The notes beneath the pieces are model-generated. The model did no database searches, was not told where the DNA came from, and was given only the letters and a program-made list of their open reading frames with translations. A program made the translations under genes and the position numbers. A DNA stretch of 64,000 nt from Candidatus Frackibacter sp. WG13 (GTDB lineage Bacteria; Bacillota; Halanaerobiia; Halobacteroidales; Acetohalobiaceae), in assembly GCF_900114655.1 (NCBI RefSeq), contig NZ_FOTT01000013.1, forward strand, positions 1-64,000, in the 5' to 3' direction. Positions 1-7,466 of this stretch are shown one piece after another (position 1 is the first letter of the stretch; each line of letters begins with the position of its first letter).

Positions 1-316
<316 letters not shown>

Positions 317-601
317 CTAGATAAATAAATTATAATTAACATTGTGCAGTTTTGAAGGTATAGTTGGCAGTTGACAGTTGACAGTTGAGAGTTGACAGTT
401 AAGGTCAAGATCAAGATCATTAAAACATTAAACCATAGTTAATAGTTAAAAACATTAAAGAGCTAAAAGATGTTAATGTTTTTACTCTTGACAAGTAAAA
501 TGATTAATGGTATATTATTAACTGTCATATGAATTAAAGAGTTTACGGTAAAAGTAACTGTAAACTATCAACTGTAAACTGAAAATTTTCAAAGAAAATT
601 T
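317..601 (+). other. 23S-5S intergenic spacer
   Basis: A spacer of about 285 bases, AT-rich and without any tRNA. It holds a heptamer repeat near its start (362-400) and a direct repeat of AACTGTAAACT around 555-580. No gene is visible. The spacer is presumably transcribed as part of the rRNA precursor and removed. Confidence 0.7.
362..400 (+). repeat. AGTTGAC heptamer tandem repeat
   Basis: Five head-to-tail copies of a 7-base unit, AGTTGAC with single-base variants (AGTTGGC, AGTTGAG), followed by a partial sixth. The core AGTTGACAGT recurs singly at 41037-41046 and 46338-46347, so it is a dispersed simple-repeat word of this genome. Confidence 0.75.
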
Positions 602-776
602 TCCGGTGGTAATTGCGGAGGGGTCACACCTGTTCCCGACGAACATGGATGTTCTAGTGTCCCGAGGGGCACAGGACGTGCCGGTTCCGAGGGTCCATTT
701 CGAACACAGCAGTTAAGTCCTCCAGCGCTGATGGTATTGCAAGGGTAGCCTTGTGAGAGAGTAAGTCACTGCCGGA
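602..776 (+). rRNA. 5S ribosomal RNA with internal expansion
   Basis: The 5S core is recognisable on both sides of an insert. The closing helix pairs 602-610 with 768-776 over nine pairs. The 5' half runs through GGGGTCACACCTGTTCCC, and the 3' half resumes at ATTTCGAACACAG. Between them, about 638-695, lie some 58 extra bases inside what should be the apical loop C of helix III. The gene is therefore about 175 bases instead of the usual 115-120. The insert can fold into local hairpins: 641-645 with 650-654, 657-662 with 667-672, and 674-677 with 693-696. Core elements after the insert (helix IV/V region) look normal, so the molecule is probably functional rather than broken. Expanded 5S rRNAs are known from some Halanaerobiales. 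Confidence 0.92.
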
Positions 777-809
777 TCTATTTTTAATAAATTTAATATT
801 TGTTTTTAA

Positions 810-850
810 GGACTTTCTATTGCAGTTAACTGTGATGGAAAGTCTTTTTT
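810..850 (+). terminator. Rho-independent terminator of the rRNA operon
   Basis: An inverted repeat GACTTTC / GAAAGTC with an 18-19-base loop is followed by TTTTTT, about 35 bases after the 5S gene. Confidence 0.7.
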
Positions 851-851
851 G

Positions 852-1030
852 TAGTGAAAATGATTTAAATAGGTATCAGATTGCTAGATTAATTCTAGAA
901 AGTCTATAAGTACTTAAAGAGGGGGATAACATATTAATTCCTGATTATGATAAATATCCATTTGATAATCCTTATGCACTTTAATTAATTTAGTTATTTG
1001 TATCTGAAAATTAGGAATAATCTAGAATAC
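852..1030 (+). other. Intergenic stretch with a possible gene relic
   Basis: No intact gene. One frame from 837 reads about 24 codons to a stop at 909-911 and then a further 24 protein-like codons to 983, ending in PDYDKYPFDNPYAL. It could be a decayed gene end, but the family is not recognised and the call is weak. Confidence 0.2.
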
Positions 1031-1059
1031 TTGATATAATTGTAGAAAATTGTTATAAT
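1031..1059 (+). promoter_or_regulatory. Sigma-A promoter for bdhA
   Basis: TTGATA at 1031-1036 and TATAAT at 1054-1059, separated by 17 bases, about 75 bases before the bdhA start. Confidence 0.7.
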
Positions 1060-1088
1060 ACATTTAGGAAATTAATTTTAATCATTAA

Positions 1089-1105
1089 TGTGAATGGTTT
1101 TCACA
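1089..1105 (+). promoter_or_regulatory. Possible operator, TGTGAA-N5-TTCACA
   Basis: An interrupted palindrome lies between the predicted transcription start and the bdhA ribosome binding site. Its half-sites resemble those of redox-sensing Rex or Crp-like regulators, but the 5-base spacing differs from the usual Rex arrangement. The protein that binds it cannot be named from sequence. Confidence 0.35.
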
Positions 1106-1134
1106 ATCAAACTTGAGTTAAGGAGGAGAGAATA

Positions 1135-2208
1135 ATGACAGAGAAGATGAAAGCATTAAGATGGTACGGCAGAAATGATATTAGAATAGACGAGGTTGAA
1201 GTACCAAAGATAATGCCAGGAGAAGTAAAGATTAAGGTAGAGTGGTGTGGAATTTGTGGTTCTGATTTACATGAGTATACTGCAGGACCAATATTTATTC
1301 CAAAAGAAAATCCGCATCCATTAACAGGGGTGGAAGCACCAGTTATTTTGGGCCATGAATTTGCAGGTGAAGTAGTAGAAGTAGCCGAAGATGTAGAAGG
1401 TTTTGTAGTTGGCGATAAGGTAGCTGTTGAACCAATTGTATCTTGTAGAGCCTGTGCTCAATGTAATGAAGGCAGATACAATTTATGCCCTAGTTTAGGT
1501 TTTCATGGTTTAGCTGGTGGAGGTGGAGGATTAGCCGAATATACCACTTTTACTGCTGATATGGTACATAAGTTACCAGAAGGAATGTCTACAGCAGAAG
1601 GTGCTTTAATTGAACCTCTAGCAGTAGCTGTTCATGCTGTTAGAAAAGGGCGTTTTCTACAAGGAGAGACAGCAGCAGTATTTGGTGCTGGTCCAATTGG
1701 ATTATCAACAATAGCAGCTGCTAAAGCTGCTGGAGCTGAAAAAGTAATTGCTGTTGAAATTTCTGAAGCTAGAAAAAAGTATGCGAAAGAGTTCGGGGCA
1801 GATGTAGTTCTAGATCCTAATGAAGTAGATGTTTCGACTAAAATAACAGAGTTAACTAATAGTCTAGGTGTTGATGTCTCCTTTGAAACTACAGGAGTAC
1901 AGGCTGGATATAATAGTGCAGTAGCTGCAACTACCCGTGAAGGTAGGATTGTAGTAGTGAGTATTTGGGAGAGTCAAATTGAAACTAATCTAAATGATTT
2001 AGTCTTAACTGAAAAAGAAGTAATAGGTACTATTGCTTATAGAGATGTATTTCCAGCTACTATGGCTTTAATGGCTGATGGAAGAATTGAAGCCAAAAAT
2101 ATGATTACAAGTCAAATAGGTTTAGAAGAAGTAATAGAGAATGGTTTTGATGAGTTATTAGCTAATAAAAATGAACATATTAAGATATTAGTGAACCCAA
2201 GTAAATAA
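1135..2208 (+). CDS. bdhA: (R,R)-butanediol dehydrogenase-like zinc alcohol dehydrogenase
   Basis: A 357-residue medium-chain dehydrogenase, predicted to interconvert acetoin and 2,3-butanediol with NAD(H) in the cytoplasm. Catalytic zinc ligands are C38 and H74-E75. Structural zinc cysteines are C104, C107, C110 and C118. The Rossmann motif GAGPIG is at 184-189. The stretch after C41 that includes the long PHPLTGVEAP loop is typical of BdhA rather than sorbitol or threonine dehydrogenases, but substrate range cannot be fixed from sequence. ATG 1135 follows GGAGGAGAG at proper spacing. The gene is single, with its own promoter, possible operator and terminator, so it is likely regulated alone, for example by redox state. 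This would be a fermentative electron sink. Confidence 0.85.
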   Translation: MTEKMKALRWYGRNDIRIDEVEVPKIMPGEVKIKVEWCGICGSDLHEYTAGPIFIPKENPHPLTGVEAPVILGHEFAGEVVEVAEDVEGFVVGDKVAVEPIVSCRACAQCNEGRYNLCPSLGFHGLAGGGGGLAEYTTFTADMVHKLPEGMSTAEGALIEPLAVAVHAVRKGRFLQGETAAVFGAGPIGLSTIAAAKAAGAEKVIAVEISEARKKYAKEFGADVVLDPNEVDVSTKITELTNSLGVDVSFETTGVQAGYNSAVAATTREGRIVVVSIWESQIETNLNDLVLTEKEVIGTIAYRDVFPATMALMADGRIEAKNMITSQIGLEEVIENGFDELLANKNEHIKILVNPSK

Positions 2209-2292
2209 CAATCTCTAAGCTATTTGATTTTTAGTTTATATAAAAGAAGTAATCATAAGTAATTGAAATAAAATTTAATTTTTATCTTACCT

Positions 2293-2335
2293 AAGAGTAA
2301 CTTTTGGTTTTTATTTAAAAGTTACTCTTTTTTTG
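2293..2335 (+). terminator. Terminator after bdhA
   Basis: A 13-base inverted repeat, AAGAGTAACTTTT / AAAAGTTACTCTT (2293-2305 and 2317-2329), runs straight into a T tract. Confidence 0.88.
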
Positions 2336-2450
2336 TTTGTATAGGAAATTATACTTTTGCTCTTGAATACTTTTGTATTTTAATGTAAATAATATTATAA
2401 ATTGGGTTTGATACTATAAATTATTATGACATCAAAGAAGGTGGTTAAGG

Positions 2451-4697
2451 TTGTACGAAAAGATATTAAATTTTACAATGAAATATCCTCGATTAATTAT
2501 TGTTATATTTATAGTGATTACGTTATTTTTTGCATTACAACTACCTAATGCAAAGATTGATACAGCAATTAAGAATCAAATTCCTAAGGATATGCCTTCA
2601 CGTTTAAATATGAATAAGATAAAATCGATATTTGGCGGTACTGAAATAGTAATAATCGGATTAAAGTCGGATAATGTTTTGAAAAAAGAAACTTTGGTAC
2701 GTATTAAAGAATTATCAAATAAATTGGATAATATACCTCAGGTAAAAGAAGTGAATAGTCTTTTTAATTCGTATAATATACAAGGAAGCAATAATGAAAT
2801 AATTATTGAAGATATCATAAATACAATTCCTAATACTTTTCAAGAAGAGAAGAGATTAAGAGAAAAAATAAAGAATAATAGACAAATTTATAATAATTTA
2901 ATTTCTAAAAATTTTAAATTAACATCAATAATTTTAGTTTTAAAAGATGAGTTTGATGACAAAGTTCTTTTAAATAATATAAATAAAATTATAAAAGAGA
3001 TTCCGGGTGAAGAAGAAGTCTTTTTAATAGGTTTGCCTATTATTCGGGCTAAAATTACTGATAATATTCGAAAAGATATAAAAAGATTTCTGCCTTTAGG
3101 ATTAATTATTGTATTAATCTTTTTATATTTATGTTTTAAACAGTTAAGAGGTGTTTTATTGCCTTTAATAGTGGTTATAATGTCAATTATTGTTGCGTTA
3201 GGCTCTATCTCTTTATTTAAATGGAAGATACAATTAATTACTGTTATATTACCAGTGATATTATTAGCTATAGCTAATGATTATGCAATTCATATTATTA
3301 CTAAATATCAAGAAGAGATTAGGTTTAATACTTCTATCAGTCCTAGAGAGTTATCGAAAAAAGTTATCAAAAAAATAGGCAAACCGATTATGGCTACTGG
3401 AATTACAACAATTATTGGTCTATTATCTTTATTAGCGCATATTATAGTTCCGGCGCAGCAGTTAGCAATATTATCATCTATCGGTGTTACTTTTGCCTTA
3501 TTAGCTAGTTTAATCTTTATACCGGCAATTCTATCTTTACTTCCTAAAGTTGAAGTAAATAGTACTAAGATTAATTTTATAGAGAAAGTATTATTTTATC
3601 TTTCAGATATTGTTACTATTAAGTCTAAATCATTTTTAATAATTTCTAGTATAATTATAGTAGTTATCTCTTATGGTATGGTTTATCTTGTAGTTGATAC
3701 TAACCCAATTAATTATTTTGGTGAAAATACCAAAGTGGTACAAGCTAATAGATTAGTTAGTAAATATTTTGGTGGTTCTACAAATATATTAATTGTTGCT
3801 AAGGGAGATATAAAAGACCCTATTATTATGAAAAAGATAGGTGTTTTAGAGAAGAAATTAGAAGATCATAAAGATATTGAAAGAGTATCAGCTATATCTG
3901 ATCCAATTCGGAAATTAAATAAAATATTACATAATGATATTGACAAATTTAGTAGAATTCCTAATAGCAAAAATGCCATTTCACAATATCTAATGCTTTA
4001 TTCAATGTTGACTGATTTCGAGCAATTTGTTGATTTTAATTATAAATACTCTTTAATTAGCGCCAGAATTAATACTAATAGTACTAATGAAATAAGACAA
4101 GTAATTGATTTTATTAATCGATATATAGATCAAAGTGAGGATTCACCATTTATTATTGTCGGCGGCTATGCTCATTTATTGACTGAATTAGTAGATTCGG
4201 TGGTCTATGGGCAGATTAATAGTTTGTTTTTATCTTTAATAATAGTAATGGTAATTGTTATAATTGTATTTAGGTCATTCATAGCTGGAATATTTGCAAT
4301 TATATCATTAGTAGTAGCAGTAGTTAGTCTTTTTGGATTAATGGGGTATTTAAATATTGAACTAAATATAATAACATCACTTTTATCATCTATTATGATT
4401 GGGGTCGGAGTTGATTATACAATTCATTTTTTGTGGCGCTATAAAGAAGAAAGAAGTTATCAAAGTATTAATAAAGCGATTAAAAAGACTTTACAGACAA
4501 CAGGAAAAGCAATTATTTTTAATGCTTTTTCTGTTATTATTGGATTTATGGTCTTAATAACATCTAATTTTTTACCAGTTAAATCTTTTGGATTTTTAAT
4601 TGTAATTTCAATTACATCTTGCCTGTTAAGTACGTTAATTATTTTACCGGTACTTTGTGTTATCTTTAATCCAAAGTTTTTAAATCCTAAAAAATAA
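2451..4697 (+). CDS. RND superfamily exporter (MMPL / HAE3-like)
   Basis: A 748-residue integral membrane protein with the duplicated RND layout: one N-terminal helix (about 13-31), a large extracytoplasmic loop (about 32-210), a five-helix block, a second single helix (about 395-415), a second loop and a last five-helix block. Twin motifs ANDYAIH (about 275) and GVDYTIHF (about 652) mark the helix-4 positions whose acidic residues carry protons in this family. The size fits single-chain HAE3/MMPL transporters of lipids or hydrophobic molecules, with no membrane-fusion partner nearby. The start is TTG 2451, preceded by GAAGGTGG; no better ATG is in frame. It stands alone between two intergenic gaps. 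The substrate is unknown. Confidence 0.82.
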   Translation: MYEKILNFTMKYPRLIIVIFIVITLFFALQLPNAKIDTAIKNQIPKDMPSRLNMNKIKSIFGGTEIVIIGLKSDNVLKKETLVRIKELSNKLDNIPQVKEVNSLFNSYNIQGSNNEIIIEDIINTIPNTFQEEKRLREKIKNNRQIYNNLISKNFKLTSIILVLKDEFDDKVLLNNINKIIKEIPGEEEVFLIGLPIIRAKITDNIRKDIKRFLPLGLIIVLIFLYLCFKQLRGVLLPLIVVIMSIIVALGSISLFKWKIQLITVILPVILLAIANDYAIHIITKYQEEIRFNTSISPRELSKKVIKKIGKPIMATGITTIIGLLSLLAHIIVPAQQLAILSSIGVTFALLASLIFIPAILSLLPKVEVNSTKINFIEKVLFYLSDIVTIKSKSFLIISSIIIVVISYGMVYLVVDTNPINYFGENTKVVQANRLVSKYFGGSTNILIVAKGDIKDPIIMKKIGVLEKKLEDHKDIERVSAISDPIRKLNKILHNDIDKFSRIPNSKNAISQYLMLYSMLTDFEQFVDFNYKYSLISARINTNSTNEIRQVIDFINRYIDQSEDSPFIIVGGYAHLLTELVDSVVYGQINSLFLSLIIVMVIVIIVFRSFIAGIFAIISLVVAVVSLFGLMGYLNIELNIITSLLSSIMIGVGVDYTIHFLWRYKEERSYQSINKAIKKTLQTTGKAIIFNAFSVIIGFMVLITSNFLPVKSFGFLIVISITSCLLSTLIILPVLCVIFNPKFLNPKK

Positions 4698-4759
4698 ATA
4701 ATAATTAATATAAATTGTAACAATTTACATCTAATCAGCACTATAATATATAATAAATA

Positions 4760-4788
4760 TTGACAAATTAAAGTAAAGATGATATTCT
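4760..4788 (+). promoter_or_regulatory. Sigma-A promoter upstream of the DUF3793 gene
   Basis: TTGACA at 4760-4765 and TATTCT at 4783-4788 with a 17-base spacer. The expected start of transcription falls at the left edge of the Fur-like palindrome that follows. Confidence 0.65.
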
Positions 4789-4796
4789 ATTAATAA

Positions 4797-4819
4797 TTAT
4801 TGAAAATGATTTTCAATAA
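4797..4819 (+). promoter_or_regulatory. Fur-family operator (23-base palindrome)
   Basis: A perfect odd palindrome centred on G4808. Its core TGAAAATGATTTTCA matches 13 of 15 positions of the 7-1-7 Fur box TGATAATNATTATCA. It sits just downstream of a good -10 box, where a bound repressor would block transcription. Which Fur-family member (iron, manganese, zinc or peroxide sensor) acts here is not known. Confidence 0.65.
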
Positions 4820-4902
4820 GATATTAGTAAAAAAGCTATAATGATTAACCCAGTTAAAATTTTGTGTTGACGATATTTAGTTAACACTTTGGAGGGGATA
4901 AA

Positions 4903-5502
4903 ATGGGAACATCGTTATGGAATGAAGAAGGTCAGGAGATAAGGTTTGATGAGTATTGCAAGTGCCTACTTAAAAGTATAGGTGCAACTTTAATGGGGGT
5001 AAAACCATCTGAGTTGAGAAGTGTACGAATATATGACCAAGATGAACATAAATATTGGCGAAAGTGCAAAGAAATATTAAAAGAACATAGTAAAATAGAG
5101 ATTATAGAGATTGGTAATGCAGATAAACGACAGAAGGTATTTGTTTATCATATTTCAGCATTAGATGAGCAGATTAGTAAAAAGAAGAATTTAGACTTTT
5201 TAAGGTACTTAGGTTATCCTAAAGAATATGACTTATCTAAGTATGTAGAATATCTATTAAATGAAATTGAGAAGAATTATTTTCCTCATGAAATAGGAAT
5301 ATTTTTTGGTTATCCATTAAAAGATGTATTAGGATTTATGGGATATTTAGACCTTCCAGTGACCACAAAAGCAGAATGGAAAGTATATGGCGATAAATCA
5401 ATTTCAACTATCCAACAAAAGAAGTTTAATTTAGCCCGTAACGCTTTTAATAAAAGAATACAGAAAATTAATAATTTAAGTTGTATTCATCAGCTTATTT
5501 AG
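4903..5502 (+). CDS. DUF3793 family protein
   Basis: A 199-residue soluble protein recognised by the C-terminal signature HEIGIFFGYPLKDVLGF (about 126-142), followed by the WKVYGD segment. This is the DUF3793 pattern of clostridial proteins of unknown function. Members tend to occur beside ferrous iron transport or flavodoxin genes (established context), though neither is next to this copy. Basic residues dominate the C-terminus, and no catalytic motif is evident. The Fur-like palindrome and promoter about 100 bases upstream suggest metal-controlled expression. ATG 4903 follows GGAGGGG. It is transcribed alone. Confidence 0.75.
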   Translation: MGTSLWNEEGQEIRFDEYCKCLLKSIGATLMGVKPSELRSVRIYDQDEHKYWRKCKEILKEHSKIEIIEIGNADKRQKVFVYHISALDEQISKKKNLDFLRYLGYPKEYDLSKYVEYLLNEIEKNYFPHEIGIFFGYPLKDVLGFMGYLDLPVTTKAEWKVYGDKSISTIQQKKFNLARNAFNKRIQKINNLSCIHQLI

Positions 5503-5510
5503 ATAAGGTG

Positions 5511-5540
5511 TTGCAAATTAATTGTTGATGCCAAAAAAAC
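5511..5540 (-). repeat. Possible degraded copy of the dispersed intergenic repeat
   Basis: On the minus strand, TTTTTTGGCATCAACAATTA resembles the right half of the ~60-bp repeats at 7368, 11978 and 55966. Only this half is alignable, so the call is tentative. Confidence 0.3.
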
Positions 5541-5671
5541 ATCTAAATATTAGATTGGGTCATCTCCTAATATTAATTAGTAGATAGATAATATTAAAGG
5601 AATTTTAATATTTATGGGGAATAATGATAATAATCTTTATTTATAATTTAATAATTGAGGAGATGATATGA

Positions 5672-6349
5672 TTGAATAATATATCTTACTTAAAGAAGAT
5701 ACCCTTCTTTGAAGGTTTAACTATTGATGAATTAGAGCAGATAAATGAATTAATTATTATGAGAAATTATAAAAAGGGTATGTTTATCTTTTTAGAACAT
5801 GAACCAGGAGAAGCTTTATATTTTATAAAAACAGGACAAGTAAAATTATCCAAAATGCTAGAGACTGGTGAAGAACAGATCTTAAGAATTTTACAAGAAG
5901 GAGATATTTTTGCTGAGGTTGTATTATTTGACCAAGGCCCATACCCGGCTACAGCAGAAGTGATTGAAGATGCTAAAATAGGTATGATTAAGAGTGAGGA
6001 TGTTAATGAGTTAATTAAAGAGAATCCTGAAATTGCAATTAAAATATTGAATGTTATGAGTAAACGATTAAGACAGGCTCAGATGAAGATTAGAGATTTA
6101 GGTTTAAAGGATACAAGAGGTAGAACAGCCAGTATGTTAATTAAGTTAGCAGAAGAGTATGGTAAAGATGCCAAAGAAGGGATTGAATTAGATCTTTCGC
6201 TAACTAGAGAAGAATTTGCTAACTTAATTGGTACTTCTCGTGAAACAATTACTAGAATACTGAGCGATTTTAAAGATGATGGCTTGGTTAAGGTAGGTAG
6301 AAAGAAAATAGTAATTCTTGATTTAGAGTCCTTAAAAGAATGGAGTTAA
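5672..6349 (+). CDS. Crp/Fnr family transcriptional regulator
   Basis: A 225-residue regulator with a cyclic-nucleotide-like beta-barrel domain (about 10-120), a dimer helix (about 120-150) and a C-terminal winged helix. The recognition helix lies in LTREEFANLIGTSRETITR (about 173-191), the standard Crp/Fnr motif. There is no N-terminal cysteine group, so it is not an Fe-S FNR, and the cAMP-pocket Glu/Arg pair of Crp is not evident in its GDIFAEVVLF region. The effector is unknown. The start is TTG 5672, the only in-frame start after GAGGAG; nearby ATGs run into stops. It precedes a tiny membrane peptide and the ccdA-cytochrome genes, so it may control that redox module (inference). Confidence 0.88.
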   Translation: MNNISYLKKIPFFEGLTIDELEQINELIIMRNYKKGMFIFLEHEPGEALYFIKTGQVKLSKMLETGEEQILRILQEGDIFAEVVLFDQGPYPATAEVIEDAKIGMIKSEDVNELIKENPEIAIKILNVMSKRLRQAQMKIRDLGLKDTRGRTASMLIKLAEEYGKDAKEGIELDLSLTREEFANLIGTSRETITRILSDFKDDGLVKVGRKKIVILDLESLKEWS

Positions 6350-6374
6350 AGTTGTAGAGTAAGGAGGGATAAAG

Positions 6375-6455
6375 ATGTTATCTACTGATTTAAAGTTAAC
6401 TATAGGTATCTATATTTTAGCTATTTTATTATCCTTACTTGGTTTTATGGGTTAA
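6375..6455 (+). CDS. 26-residue single-pass membrane peptide
   Basis: A short reading frame with a strong ribosome binding site, AAGGAGGG, ten bases before ATG 6375, starting 26 bases after the Crp/Fnr gene and ending before a clean terminator. The product starts MLSTDLKLT and continues as a hydrophobic helix (about 9-24). Length and shape recall small subunits such as KdpF or CydX, but there is no sequence match I can claim. It is probably co-transcribed with the regulator. Whether it is translated is unproven. Confidence 0.55.
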   Translation: MLSTDLKLTIGIYILAILLSLLGFMG

Positions 6456-6485
6456 AAGAATAAAGTAAATTATTTCAGATATATG

Positions 6486-6523
6486 AATAAGAATACAGTT
6501 TACTAATAAACTGTATTCTTATT
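6486..6523 (+). terminator. Terminator after the Crp/Fnr-peptide unit
   Basis: A long inverted repeat, AAGAATACAGTTTA / TAAACTGTATTCTT, with a short loop. The T-rich tail is modest. Confidence 0.75.
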
Positions 6524-6634
6524 AGTTTAACTTCACAATTTCGTTATATTTTTATGGTATACTTTATTTAAGTGTAATATTATTTAAACGTAATATTTAA
6601 ATATAATAAGATTTACCTAAAGGATGGAGGCAGG

Positions 6635-7354
6635 ATGGCTATGGGAGAAGAAGTAAATTTATTTATTGCTTTCAGTGCTGGATTAATTTCATTTTTATCA
6701 CCTTGTGTTTTACCTTTAATACCAACTTATATAACTTACTTATCTGGTGCTTCAATAGAGGAGATGAAGAAAGATAAAAGAAAAAGAAAAAGTAAAATTA
6801 AAAAGAAGTTATTTTTAAATTCAATTATGTTTATTTTTGGTTTCTCTATCATATTTATATTATTAGGGATGTCTGCAACTTTTTTAGGGAGATTCATGTT
6901 ACAGAATCAACCGATTATTAGAAAGATTAGTGGGATAATAGTTATTATTTTTGGTTTACATATGACTGGATTAATTAAAATACCATTCTTTTATCGTCAA
7001 AAGAAAGTGAATTATCAACCTAAAAAAGTAACCCCTATTAATTCTTTATTATTAGGTATGGCATTTTCAGCAGGATGGACACCGTGTATTGGACCGATTT
7101 TATCATCAATCTTAATTTATGCTAGTTCAAGTCAAACAGTATGGTTAGGAGGTGGGTTGCTAGGTATTTATGCTCTAGGTTTAGCTATTCCTTTTTTAAT
7201 AACTACGTTATTTATTAGTTACTTGTCTCAATACTTAAGAAGATTAAATAAGCATTTAAATAAAGTATCTATTGTTAGTGGAGTCTTATTGATAATAATG
7301 GGGATTTTAATCTATAATAATGCATTTCAGTGGCTTTCTCAGTTTGCATTATAA
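6635..7354 (+). CDS. ccdA: Cytochrome c biogenesis protein CcdA
   Basis: A 239-residue, six-helix membrane protein of the CcdA/DsbD-transmembrane family. It moves electrons from cytoplasmic thioredoxin across the membrane. The redox cysteines are visible in both homologous halves: C24 in SPCVLPLIP and C151 in GWTPCIGPIL. A very basic cytoplasmic loop (about 45-59) follows the first helix. Its likely partner is the lipoprotein thioredoxin encoded next, and its likely purpose is to keep apocytochrome cysteines reduced for haem attachment (system II pathway). ATG 6635 follows GGAGGCAGG; ATG 6641 is an alternative. The haem ligase proteins ResB/CcsA are not in this window. Confidence 0.9.
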   Translation: MAMGEEVNLFIAFSAGLISFLSPCVLPLIPTYITYLSGASIEEMKKDKRKRKSKIKKKLFLNSIMFIFGFSIIFILLGMSATFLGRFMLQNQPIIRKISGIIVIIFGLHMTGLIKIPFFYRQKKVNYQPKKVTPINSLLLGMAFSAGWTPCIGPILSSILIYASSSQTVWLGGGLLGIYALGLAIPFLITTLFISYLSQYLRRLNKHLNKVSIVSGVLLIIMGILIYNNAFQWLSQFAL

Positions 7355-7367
7355 TTTAATGCTTTTG

Positions 7368-7427
7368 TATAATCGGTTGCTGACACCAAAAATTTCATAT
7401 TAATTATGCTTGAGATCTAATTATGAG
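7368..7427 (-). repeat. Dispersed ~60-bp intergenic repeat, copy 1
   Basis: Read on the minus strand, it contains ATAATTAGATCTCAAGCAT near the start and AAATTTTTGGTGTCAGCAAC near the end. It aligns along its length with the plus-strand copies at 11978-12040 and 55966-56027. The outer ends are inverted repeats (ATAATTAG ... related to CTAATTAT). It lies between ccdA and the TlpA-like gene. Confidence 0.6.
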
Positions 7428-7466
7428 ATTTGTTTAATTTAAAAATGATTAGCGGAAGGTGATTTT

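Noticed and set aside
362-400. Possible CRISPR-like array
   Set aside because: The units are seven bases, directly abutting, with no spacers. This is a simple tandem repeat.
4460-4741. Minus-strand open frame inside the RND exporter gene
   Set aside because: It mirrors the hydrophobic 3' end of the plus-strand gene, has no ribosome binding site and no recognisable protein. Similar antisense frames inside serA, dnaX, porG, porA, herA and the regulator at 52933 were dropped for the same reason.
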